This document shows positions 36,796 to 45,320 of a stretch of DNA of 64,000 nt, piece by piece; positions within the stretch are counted from its first letter, which is position 1; the number at the start of each line of letters is the position of its first letter. Both the position numbers and the translations under genes were made by a program. The notes under the pieces were generated by a model, which was given only the letters and a program-made list of their open reading frames with translations, searched no databases and was not told the origin of the DNA. The DNA comes from Acetobacter pomorum (GTDB taxonomy: Bacteria; Pseudomonadota; Alphaproteobacteria; Acetobacterales; Acetobacteraceae): contig NZ_PEBQ01000010.1 in NCBI RefSeq assembly GCF_002738225.1, positions 1-64,000 on the forward strand, read 5' to 3'.

Positions 36796-37047
36796 AGCGC
36801 GATCTGTAGTCTAGTTTAGCGCGTTTTGTAGTCGATAAAATAACAAGGCCTTTTTTAAGCCTTTGTAATTTATGATTAAACCTTAATTTATCCACAGGCC
36901 AGTTTTTTGAATTTTTTTTCGACTACATGAAATTCCCATATTCATGCCTTTATGATGTAAAATTAAGCGCGATTTGTAGTCCATATACCATAATTTGATG
37001 GAATCAATTAGCGCGATTTGTAGTCAAGTTCGGCGCGATTTGTAGTT
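36796..37047 (+). repeat. Second iteron-like array, consensus TAGCGCGATTTGTAGTC
   Basis: The 694-bp gene-free stretch 36699-37392 contains five direct copies of a 16-17 bp repeat, at about 36796, 36817, 36965, 37009 and 37031, all on the plus strand. Two copies are perfect and the others have one to three changes. A partial inverted copy (CGACTACA) is at 36920. With a perfect DnaA box between copies two and three, this looks like a second origin or a partition/incompatibility site. It is unrelated in sequence to the repA iterons. Confidence 0.8.
36888..36896 (+). promoter_or_regulatory. DnaA box in the second iteron region
   Basis: TTATCCACA is a perfect match to the consensus DnaA box, within an AT-rich stretch between iteron copies. 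Confidence 0.65.
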
Positions 37048-37105
37048 TAAACACCATATAACCCACTGAAAACAAACAAGGAAAAATGCCCGAATATAGG
37101 AATAT

Positions 37106-37179
37106 ATTATTCTTATTGTCTGGCACGACTAGACTCAACTCGACTATTCAACGAGTTGAGAAGGCCAGATTATTCTTAT
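37106..37179. repeat. Long dyad flanked by 11-bp direct repeats
   Basis: ATTATTCTTAT occurs at 37106-37116 and again at 37169-37179. Between them CTCAACTCG (37134-37142) pairs with CGAGTTGAG (37152-37160), and outside these TCTGGC pairs with GCCAGA. The block looks like an operator/RNA hairpin, or a small inserted element with a target-site duplication, upstream of the UvrD-like gene. Confidence 0.6.
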
Positions 37180-37392
37180 CCCTGATCACAAGACTATCTT
37201 TGGTGAAACATTTTATCGTTGAATAATTTAATAAGGTTAGTTTGTGTTCTGATGACTATTTTAGCCTTGCCCGCACCCCGAAAATGGGAATATCAAGCCT
37301 TGTCAGTCTCGTGATGGATAGGTTCTTTAAGCCATCAATGCCGGCCGAATATGATGTCTATTAAGCAAGGCTATTTTTATTTTGGGTAAAGT

Positions 37393-39453
37393 ATGTCTCA
37401 TTTAGGCTTTCTCGACACATTAGATCCCGAACAAAAAAGTGCGGCGGAATCCAGTGCTGGCCTACTGGTCGTAATTGCTGGAGCGGGTTGTGGCAAAACC
37501 CGGTGCTTATCAAGTCGTGCGGCTGTTCTTTTATCAAGAACTAAGTGCGCGGATTCAATTGTTGCTTGCACATTCACTCGATCTGCTTCTGACTCACTCA
37601 AGCGCCAAGTTATTGAGATAGGCATACCTGGTGCTGAAAACATCAGGTTCGGGACTATTCATTCCCTAGCGGCCTCTTACCTTCGAAAAAATCCAACTCT
37701 AGCTGGTTTGAAAAGAGGTTGGACGATCCTTTCTGAAGACGAGTCAAAGGATGTTCTTAAATCCGTTGTTAACGATATGTCCCCAGAGGATGATGACCGG
37801 CTAAAAATGAGCCAATCATCAAAACTCCGACTTTTTTTTAATGAGATAACACGATTGAAAGAAAATGGAGTTGGCATTCATGATCTGGGACAATGCCTTA
37901 AGTCTCAATCAATTGGCCCTAATTATGTATCAGTCCATCCTCTAACTTTTGAAATATATAGAGAATACGAAATTACTAAATTAAGGCTCAACAGTCTTGA
38001 TTTTGGAGATCTCGCAATTCGCGCTGTTAGGGCCATGGTAAAAAACCCTAGTTCAGTCTCAGCATTTAATGTGAAGCACTTACTCGTTGATGAATGGCAG
38101 GACACGAACAGAGCCCAACTCGACCTTGTTGACCAGTTGGTTAGGTCTGGCAGCTCTCTTTCCGTAGTAGGAGATGATGATCAGTCTCTCTACGCATTCA
38201 GAGGGGCACTTCCTAATCTTATGGAAAACACCCCTTCCCTTTTCCCCTTCCTAACAGATGTGGCTGGTTGTGATGTGGTTTATCTAAGACGGAACAGAAG
38301 ATCTGGGAGTAATATTCTCTCAACAGCCTGCTGTATCGCTAATAAGAACCCTAGAAGCCACCTCAAGACCCTTACTGGGGTAAGGGAGCAGCAAGGGGAT
38401 GTTGATGTTCGTTCCTATGCTGGAGACCGCTCTGAAGGGCTCTCAGTGGCATATGATGTTGAACAGTTAATAGCTTCAGGAGTTCCACCTAGGGAAATTG
38501 CTATACTAAGTAGGAACAGGATTACCCTAAAAAATATCGAAAAAGCGTTTTTGCTAAAGAGTATCCCTCATAAATGGAGAGGTGGATTTTCTTTAATCAG
38601 AAGAAGTGTCAGCACCGATATAATGAGTTATCTCAAACTGGCACTCAATCCTTATTTGGATATAGCTTTCAAACGCATTGCGTCACGTCCAGCTCGCGGC
38701 TTAGGTCCAACAGCCGTAATGGCGATAAGTGGATATATGGCCGATACCGGATCTAGTGTGCAGGAGGCCTTGGCTCACCTCATTGAGTCTGAAGGGGTTT
38801 CATCCCGCACGCAGACTGGAGCCAGGAAAATGTGTCTGCAAATGGGATGGCTTGAGAATGCAGGCTTATCTGGAACCCCTGTGCGAGAGATTGTCGAATA
38901 CATTATCTCAGATGAAGGTATTGGTTACAAATCGTGGTTGTCATCCAAGAAGGGAAAAGACGACGATGATGATTCATTAAGTGTGCTTGCTGATTTTTGT
39001 GATTTTACTTCCATGCAGGAAGACTTGGCAGAATTTCTCACTATGGCGGAGTTATCGGCCTCTGTAGATGACAACAGTTATCCTGATGGCATGGTTTACA
39101 TGGGCACGCTTCATGGATGCAAAGGGTTAGAATGGGACTATGTTTTCATTACAGGTATGGAAGCGAATAACTTCCCCTCCCCTACCGCATCACGATTTCA
39201 AAAACGTTGGTCACGTTTTAATACCGGGGACCCGTCTTCTATTTTTGAAGAAAGGAGGCTTTTGCATGTTGGTCTAACACGAGCGAGAAAATCAGTCAGA
39301 CTTTGTTATACTCGCACTCGTAGGGCTTATGGCAGGCCGGTCGTTTCAAATCCTTCCCCTTTCTTCGGCGAATGTGAACTGTTGGTTCCTTCACTTCCAC
39401 CAATCGAAAAGGGAAACAAAAGAGATACGGATAACCCCTCTCCCACTCTTTAG
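37393..39453 (+). CDS. UvrD/Rep-family SF1A helicase
   Basis: This 686-residue protein shows the UvrD/PcrA motifs in order: LDPEQKSAAES (Q motif), AGAGCGKT at about 29-36, CTFTRSASDSLK (motif Ia), DEWQDTNRAQ at about 232, GDDDQSLYAFRGA, VYLRRNRRS, GTLHGCKGLEWDYVF and LLHVGLTRARK. Motif II has Trp instead of the common Tyr. It translocates 3' to 5' on single-stranded DNA and would assist plasmid replication, repair, or displacement of RecA. It has the compact length of Rep/PcrA without the full C-terminal extension. It is transcribed from the second iteron region, opposite to dnaE. Confidence 0.92.
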   Translation: MSHLGFLDTLDPEQKSAAESSAGLLVVIAGAGCGKTRCLSSRAAVLLSRTKCADSIVACTFTRSASDSLKRQVIEIGIPGAENIRFGTIHSLAASYLRKNPTLAGLKRGWTILSEDESKDVLKSVVNDMSPEDDDRLKMSQSSKLRLFFNEITRLKENGVGIHDLGQCLKSQSIGPNYVSVHPLTFEIYREYEITKLRLNSLDFGDLAIRAVRAMVKNPSSVSAFNVKHLLVDEWQDTNRAQLDLVDQLVRSGSSLSVVGDDDQSLYAFRGALPNLMENTPSLFPFLTDVAGCDVVYLRRNRRSGSNILSTACCIANKNPRSHLKTLTGVREQQGDVDVRSYAGDRSEGLSVAYDVEQLIASGVPPREIAILSRNRITLKNIEKAFLLKSIPHKWRGGFSLIRRSVSTDIMSYLKLALNPYLDIAFKRIASRPARGLGPTAVMAISGYMADTGSSVQEALAHLIESEGVSSRTQTGARKMCLQMGWLENAGLSGTPVREIVEYIISDEGIGYKSWLSSKKGKDDDDDSLSVLADFCDFTSMQEDLAEFLTMAELSASVDDNSYPDGMVYMGTLHGCKGLEWDYVFITGMEANNFPSPTASRFQKRWSRFNTGDPSSIFEERRLLHVGLTRARKSVRLCYTRTRRAYGRPVVSNPSPFFGECELLVPSLPPIEKGNKRDTDNPSPTL

Positions 39454-39569
39454 GATGGTTTTGAAATATAAGTCACCACTATGGCAGTATGTTAAATATG
39501 CTTACTATATAACAATGTTTAAGAATATCGTGTTAAATTTATCCATTAAACTTTTTTAGTATAACATTT

Positions 39570-39651
39570 GCCGTGTTCTCAGTGAGAACACGGCAGTAAT
39601 GTCGATTTTCTGTTAAGCAGACATAACCGTGTTCTCAGTGAGAACACGGTT
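39570..39651. repeat. Two perfect palindromes of the GTGTTCTCA family
   Basis: Two near-identical palindromes lie between convergent genes: 39570-39594 (12-bp arms around one base) and 39625-39651 (13-bp arms). The shared core is GTGTTCTCA, one base, TGAGAACAC. Three more copies lie inside the gene at 43186-45282. No T-run follows, so protein binding is more likely than termination. Confidence 0.8.
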
Positions 39652-39660
39652 TGGTGCTTG

Positions 39661-41142
39661 TCAGGCCGCAGCCTTGTCATTGAGAGCTATCATGACAGTG
39701 TTCGCACCATATTCCTGAGTGAAGTTTGTTCCATTCAGGCTGGTCAGGATGTCAACGCCTCCCTGGGCCACATCATGCAGCACGATACTGCCAGATGATC
39801 CAGATTCAGAGACGTATGCATTGTTGTCCTTATAGGACACGGAAACATCCGTCAGTGATTTAAGATTGGTGGCAAGCAGTTCGCCATTGGATGGGTCGAA
39901 ACCTGTGATGTCAGCCATGGTGTTGTCTGCCATGTTGACTTCTGTTGCGGTGTAACCTTCACCATAAGTCAGGTAGGCATTGCCATTGCCAAGATTGATC
40001 GTTGCGTTGACATCAACATCAGTCTGGGCCTGATAGTTGATCTGCCCACCGTTGGCGTTAATGAAAAGGTCGCCCCCATTGCTATTCACACCAGTAATGT
40101 TGGCAGAAGCTTCATTGTTCAGAGTAATAGATCCCTGCCCGGCTGTCAGATAATCATAACCTGCACCGTCAATTGTGAAGTTCGCATCAGACCCTTCAAG
40201 CGTAGCACCAATAGTTCCGGTGCTATCGGTGATCATCCCGTTGCCTGTCAGGCCAAGGCTGATATTGGCATTGGACACACCGTTAATACGGAAACTGTTG
40301 AATGTGCCACTGGCAGTTAGGGTATTGCCATCAGCATCAAGAACACCGCCATTACCATTCACAGACAAATCTGTGTCTTCTGAGATGATCTGGGCATTTG
40401 AACCGGTAGTCGTAAGGCCTACTGTACCATAGACATCATCCAGCACAACATTGCCAGAAACGGATGCATTGACTTGTGATTGCAGGCCAAGCCCAGAGAG
40501 GTTCAGATTATCGTAAGAGCCGACAATGGTTGCGTCTGAGGGTCCCTGTGCTGCAAGAGAACCACCATCCGAGGTAATTTTGGATGTTGTTTTTTCTAGA
40601 TCCAATGAGATTGTGGACCCTGATGCAACGGTTACATCCTGCTCGCCAGCATAAGTGCCATCCAAATAAATTTTGCTACCCATGGCATCCATAATGCCAA
40701 CTGGTATGTATCCCAGTTCTTTATATTGCTCAGGGATATTGGAAGGAGTTACAGCACTATTATCGAGGATAATTTCGCCGTATGTCGCAGGGTCTGTGGA
40801 GACAGTCCCGGAAATGCCAGTAATCCCAGTATCAACAGTTGACGCGGTTGTTGACGAGGAATCTGTTGAACTTGTCGCTGCAAGAGTGGCTGACAGCGTG
40901 TCAGGGTCAATATATGTGCCGCCGGAGTTCGATACGATAGTTTGCAGTTCGCTGCCAAGACCATATTTATCGACGACAACATCAATTGCATTGTCGGAAG
41001 GCACGTAACTGGAATCTGAGTTCATCTGGATTTCTTCGATGGCCGCCTGGGTCAGCGCGTCCTGTTCGAAAGCAGATGCTTCTTCAGAAGTCAGATCCGG
41101 GATGTTTGCTCCCCAACCAGTATCAAGATTTGTCGTGCTCAT
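39661..41142 (-). CDS. Repetitive beta-structured protein, probable surface or secreted protein
   Basis: ATG 41142 is chosen because GAAGGGG lies upstream; the longer frame starting at 41175 has no such site. The roughly 493-residue protein has no classical signal peptide. After an acidic N terminus it contains Ser/Thr-rich repeats, then many short Asn/Gly/Ala/Asp units (NGNGGVLDADGNTLTASGTF, ANITGVNSNGGDLFINANGG), which resemble beta-solenoid adhesins. The end (NTVMIALNDKAAA) may be a C-terminal secretion signal. It resembles proteins in acetic acid bacteria that combine such repeats with Hint or type I export signals. Its role is unknown; adhesion during mating is one possibility. Confidence 0.65.
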   Translation of the reverse strand: MSTTNLDTGWGANIPDLTSEEASAFEQDALTQAAIEEIQMNSDSSYVPSDNAIDVVVDKYGLGSELQTIVSNSGGTYIDPDTLSATLAATSSTDSSSTTASTVDTGITGISGTVSTDPATYGEIILDNSAVTPSNIPEQYKELGYIPVGIMDAMGSKIYLDGTYAGEQDVTVASGSTISLDLEKTTSKITSDGGSLAAQGPSDATIVGSYDNLNLSGLGLQSQVNASVSGNVVLDDVYGTVGLTTTGSNAQIISEDTDLSVNGNGGVLDADGNTLTASGTFNSFRINGVSNANISLGLTGNGMITDSTGTIGATLEGSDANFTIDGAGYDYLTAGQGSITLNNEASANITGVNSNGGDLFINANGGQINYQAQTDVDVNATINLGNGNAYLTYGEGYTATEVNMADNTMADITGFDPSNGELLATNLKSLTDVSVSYKDNNAYVSESGSSGSIVLHDVAQGGVDILTSLNGTNFTQEYGANTVMIALNDKAAA

Positions 41143-41421
41143 GCCAGCCCCTTCATGTATCAGCCGCGGCCACAATTTGCTGCAAGCCGCTGAAAGAATT
41201 CCGCAACATGCCGTGTGTTTTCAGCACTGATGCGCATTGCGGAAGAAATCCGCCCTGCGTAAAGTAAAAAGCATGAATTGCTACGGCGATATTAACGAGG
41301 GCATTTTTTTTGATTATAAATCTATAAAATATTTCAGTGGCATGTTGTGTTATGCATTGAATGTTTATTAACGAAAGTCCTCACATAACATCACATGAAG
41401 CTAAGTTCATGAAATCAGAAA

Positions 41422-43158
41422 TTAATGACTGATTTCATAATCGGGTATTGTACCTTCATCGTAGGGGAATTCGGGTAGGAAGGGTTGAACATTCGATGTG
41501 GCCATTATCGCGTCTGGTCCTGTTCTTTCTGCTAACAGTTCCATTTCTTCGGGTGTCAGAGTTGAGGGGAGATTATCAACCATTTCACGATAATCAGGTT
41601 CTGGTTTAGCCGGTATTCCCGATATGGCACCTATAATCCGGTCAGTGATCGCAGGAGGGAGGCTTTTAACTATTCTTTCTGCTGAAGCCTGCCATGGGGT
41701 TTTCCCTCTAACTTTGAATATGTCTTGATCAACGTAGTCACACGCTTCTTCTATACGGGCTGAAAACTCAGGATCCAGAAGTTCTACAGGACTTCTAGAA
41801 AGCCATTCCTTACCTCTCTCTGTAAGCGCCAAATCGGAATTGACTAAGCCCAATTTTAGGAAAGCTTCAACATGCGTCCCCCATGTTGATGGCTTTCCAA
41901 GATTGTGTTTCAAGGCGGTTTCGAGCAAAACTGCATCTGATCTGCGCTTGTAAACTTCAGATTTCTGCCATCTTTTTTTTCCAGGAATCGTGCTTCCTAA
42001 GTCTCTAGTCCATTCTAGTGATCCCACATATTTAGCAGCTTTTATTGGTATGCCCTTTGATAAAAGGAATTTTTCGACTATTTCACCTTTGGCCCTTTGA
42101 TATTTATGTTTCATTCCAGCCCGTGCGATGCCTCGGGCGATTAATAGTCTGACACCTTCTTCAGCACTCATTTTCGTTGGATCAAGAGAAAGATTCACTG
42201 CGCCAAGAGGGTGAGGGGAGTCATGGACGTCTTTTTCAGTCTTTGTCTCTAGAAGATCTGGATTTGCTCTTTTCCCGGCCTTAGCCAGTATTGATTTCAT
42301 CTTAACAGCAGCAGCTCTTGATATACCTTTTGAAGACGATCGTGGGTAAGACAGTTTTCCAGCCTCGTAAGAAGCCTGCATTGCTTTAGCCGTTTCGGAT
42401 GGAGAGAGGCCAAGAGTTTCGGCAGCCTCAATCATTATCTCTCCCATATGCTGAGGCTTGAAGGTGCGATCTAACGTTTCTACTGGATCTAAAACTGGCA
42501 AACTTAAGCCGACAATTTCCTTGGCGATGCTCTCAGTAATTGGAGACTTGATTGGACACTGAGCTATCCAGGGAGAGCGCCCATCTCTTGATGGGGCCGA
42601 TAAACGCATAAAATTTGTTGTTGGTTGTTCTGAGGCGACCATTCCAAGAAGAGCTGTACCTATACGACCAACTCTTATCCCGGTATTTGAATAAGCAGAT
42701 CCGATTAAGATATCAATTATACGCCGCGTTCTCCCAGGAACTGCAGCAGATCGTTTTACGGGTCCTTTGGCAGATAATGCTTCTAGCACACTATCGCTAT
42801 CCATGCCTTTAAGGGGTATGCGTGATGGATTTGGAGCGATATCCCTAATCAGGCAGGCTACATCCCATGCTATGACATCGCCTTCTTGGTCAGCATCCGT
42901 TGCAACCATCACGTTAGGGCAAAGTTTTACGACTTCTCTAATACGGTGGAGAATATTGCTATCGAGTGGTTCTCTGCCGAAATCGTTAAAATTTTTATCG
43001 ATTATCGGTGAACTTTTCTTTCCTTTTTCCCTTAAAGGGAAGCGATATAAATGACCCTTTGTGAAGACAACAAAAGCGTCCCGGCCTAACAATTTTAGCG
43101 TTTCCTCTAAGTATCTTTTTTTGCCTGGAGCTTCGATAATCCATACTTCATTAGTCAT
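41422..43158 (-). CDS. Divergent type IA DNA topoisomerase (TopA-like)
   Basis: This 578-residue protein begins with the TOPRIM motif VWIIEAPGKKRYLEETL and has TDADQEGDVIAWD at 87-99, the acidic cluster of the TOPRIM fold. The catalytic tyrosine is in KLSYPRSSSKG (Tyr271). Between them GRTRRIIDILIGSAYS and GRIGTALLGMV match the type IA core. It lacks the C-terminal zinc ribbons, and its final 200 residues are not recognised. It would relax or unlink single-strand-containing DNA. It is the second type IA topoisomerase here, after TopB at 17824. It starts 27 bp after the upstream gene ends and is likely co-transcribed with it. Confidence 0.85.
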   Translation of the reverse strand: MTNEVWIIEAPGKKRYLEETLKLLGRDAFVVFTKGHLYRFPLREKGKKSSPIIDKNFNDFGREPLDSNILHRIREVVKLCPNVMVATDADQEGDVIAWDVACLIRDIAPNPSRIPLKGMDSDSVLEALSAKGPVKRSAAVPGRTRRIIDILIGSAYSNTGIRVGRIGTALLGMVASEQPTTNFMRLSAPSRDGRSPWIAQCPIKSPITESIAKEIVGLSLPVLDPVETLDRTFKPQHMGEIMIEAAETLGLSPSETAKAMQASYEAGKLSYPRSSSKGISRAAAVKMKSILAKAGKRANPDLLETKTEKDVHDSPHPLGAVNLSLDPTKMSAEEGVRLLIARGIARAGMKHKYQRAKGEIVEKFLLSKGIPIKAAKYVGSLEWTRDLGSTIPGKKRWQKSEVYKRRSDAVLLETALKHNLGKPSTWGTHVEAFLKLGLVNSDLALTERGKEWLSRSPVELLDPEFSARIEEACDYVDQDIFKVRGKTPWQASAERIVKSLPPAITDRIIGAISGIPAKPEPDYREMVDNLPSTLTPEEMELLAERTGPDAIMATSNVQPFLPEFPYDEGTIPDYEISH

Positions 43159-43185
43159 TTATACGCCCTTAGCCTACATCACGCA

Positions 43186-45282
43186 TTATGGGGTGGGGGA
43201 GTTACTGCCGTGTTCCACAACTTGTGGGTGATCTATTTGAATCGTCTCAAAATGAGGTGCTATTGAAGTTGCATTACTTGTGCGATCCACTCCAACTTCC
43301 CTAAGCAAGAGAGCCGTTTGGTCTCGCAATTTATTACCTGTTCCAGGAATAATTGAATCTGGAACGTTCTTATTTTCTGACACAAAAGCCTGGAATGCAT
43401 TCGACAGACGATTAGACGACCTTAGATCTATCCCTGATTTTTTAAGATCCTTTAATCCCTGAACAATTTCATATGTAGATTGAGATTGCATCTCCGAAAG
43501 GAGAGAGATGCAGGTTGCAATTTCAGCAACATCTGCATTCTCTGCGATAAAATCAGGTATATCAGCAGACAGATCATTTGCATCGAGAGCGAGAATGACC
43601 TCATCCGGGCCGAAGCTCGACCCTGTTCTGCGACTCATATCGCTAGAAATGCGTGCTACCGTAGTGGCATAATCATTGAATTTTTCATCTTGAGTTATGA
43701 CTGTATTAAGCAGACCAATAGCTTTTGAAAGTTTTTCTGTAGTCTTCTCATATCTTTCAATTGAATCTACCAAACGTGGTTCAACGGATCTTCTTCCGTA
43801 ACTTAGTTCGGATAGGGCTTTGGAAGTATGAGATGATATTCTTGACGCATTTTCTACGCGATTTGGGAATGGATCAGATGATGGCGTAGTAAAGGCTTTG
43901 GCCGCCAATTTCAGACGGCCCCGAAGACTGAGTTTTCCATTCGCCTTTTGGGTCAAAGCCTGGCGGGGAGAATGTCTCACTTCCATAAAGCGCATTCTCT
44001 CAGCTCTCATTATATCCTGAGCTGTTTTGGTTCTCTGATTATCGAGTTCATATTGGATTGCTGCGATAAACTTTCCTGCTGGCGTGTTCAGTGCTGGTGA
44101 TTTCCTTCTCACCTCTCCTTGTGATGTAAGAAGTGGCGAAGTTAAACCGCCATTATTTAGAGAGCCAGGTGCTGCTGAAGCTCCTGCAAAAGGGTAAGCT
44201 GTGTCCTGAGTATGATCAGAAGTTCTGCCTCTATCAGAAGGGGGCGCCTGTTTAGGTGAAATGTATTCCGGGTCAAGGAAAGGGGAGGGGCCGAAGTTGG
44301 AATTGGCACCTGCGGTGATATATTCCATTTGAACTTTCATGAAATCATCTGCCGTTTTCGTGCCAGCCACGACAACATGATATTCACCGTCGGGAGTGCG
44401 AACACCTAGGCGCGGGGTAATAATTCCCTTTGATATATAGGTTTTGACGTTGTCATTATCGATTTCAGATGGATCGATTATGTATGTACCATCAGCATTT
44501 TTTATGTAACTTACTAAATCTGACGTCATTCCACCTGATGGTGATGGCACATAAAATTGAACAGAGATATTTTCTGGGTTAGGCCATTCTTGGGCATAGG
44601 TGTTCTCAGTGGGAACACCTATGGTTTGTGACCCATCCGGCATGGGCTGTGTTCCAAGCCCCTGTGTTGATGCGAGTGGGGTGGGCCAGCCCTGACTGTC
44701 AATTTTTTGGGTAGTAGGCGCAGCGTCATCGTGCTCTTGATCCGGGCCAACATCGATTGGCTCATGATCAAATGCCATTTTTTTTGAGCGTGATACTCCG
44801 GTCACTTTTTGTGTGGCTGGGGGAGATGGCCATGACATTCCAGAAGACCCAATAATGAGATCCGGTTCTTTTTGTGTGTTCTCAGTGAGAACACCATCTG
44901 CGGGAACATCTTCAAGAGGTTGGATGGGTTGATTTGCTGTATCGCCAACGGGGGGAGCAACAATAGCACTATCTAGGGCGGTGTTCTCACTGGGAACACG
45001 TGGAGTATCCATTACTGCCGAACTAAGGTCTTCAGGAGGGTCAGGAAGAAGCATATCCACCTCGGAACTTTCCTCAGGCCCTTCATGGCTTTGATGTTCA
45101 GCGTGTGGTGCTGTTTCAGTCAGATCGCTTTCTGGCGCAGAATGTGCATCGGTCTTTGGTTCTGCAGAAGAGATGGACGGTTCGTCATCAGACAGTTCAT
45201 CAAGATATGCCTCTTCCATATCCTGCTCTTCAATAGATCCCGTTCTGCGCTTTAGCCCCATTGATGCCTTGCCGTCTGACAT
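43186..45282 (-). CDS. Large hypothetical protein with disordered acidic N-terminal half
   Basis: The start is taken at ATG 45282, with GGAG closely upstream; a GTG nine bases earlier is possible. The protein is about 698 residues. The first 400 are acidic and low complexity (Glu, Asp, Ser, Pro), with a small folded island near 235-340 (VQFYVPSPSGGMTSDLVSYI, ITPRLGVRTPDG). The last 280 residues are mostly helical (LVDSIERYEKTTEKLSKAIG). No domain is recognised. Three palindromic sites (44595-44999) lie inside the disordered coding part and encode variants of V-P-S/T-E-N-T. It forms an operon with the topoisomerase. Confidence 0.65.
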   Translation of the reverse strand: MSDGKASMGLKRRTGSIEEQDMEEAYLDELSDDEPSISSAEPKTDAHSAPESDLTETAPHAEHQSHEGPEESSEVDMLLPDPPEDLSSAVMDTPRVPSENTALDSAIVAPPVGDTANQPIQPLEDVPADGVLTENTQKEPDLIIGSSGMSWPSPPATQKVTGVSRSKKMAFDHEPIDVGPDQEHDDAAPTTQKIDSQGWPTPLASTQGLGTQPMPDGSQTIGVPTENTYAQEWPNPENISVQFYVPSPSGGMTSDLVSYIKNADGTYIIDPSEIDNDNVKTYISKGIITPRLGVRTPDGEYHVVVAGTKTADDFMKVQMEYITAGANSNFGPSPFLDPEYISPKQAPPSDRGRTSDHTQDTAYPFAGASAAPGSLNNGGLTSPLLTSQGEVRRKSPALNTPAGKFIAAIQYELDNQRTKTAQDIMRAERMRFMEVRHSPRQALTQKANGKLSLRGRLKLAAKAFTTPSSDPFPNRVENASRISSHTSKALSELSYGRRSVEPRLVDSIERYEKTTEKLSKAIGLLNTVITQDEKFNDYATTVARISSDMSRRTGSSFGPDEVILALDANDLSADIPDFIAENADVAEIATCISLLSEMQSQSTYEIVQGLKDLKKSGIDLRSSNRLSNAFQAFVSENKNVPDSIIPGTGNKLRDQTALLLREVGVDRTSNATSIAPHFETIQIDHPQVVEHGSNSPTP
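44595..44999. repeat. Three palindromic sites within a coding region
   Basis: Copies at 44595-44623 (arms of 11 bp extended to CATAGGTGTTC), 44876-44894 and 44981-44999 share the GTGTTCTCA / TGAGAACAC core of the intergenic pair at 39570-39651. Two copies carry TGGGAACAC in the right arm. Spacing is irregular. Confidence 0.75.
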
Positions 45283-45320
45283 TTTCTCCACCCCGTGGCG
45301 TTGTTTTTATCAATGTTCGG

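Noticed and set aside
39570-39651. Interpretation of the two palindromes as a double terminator
   Set aside because: They lack T-runs and the same palindrome recurs inside a coding region, which favours a protein-binding site.
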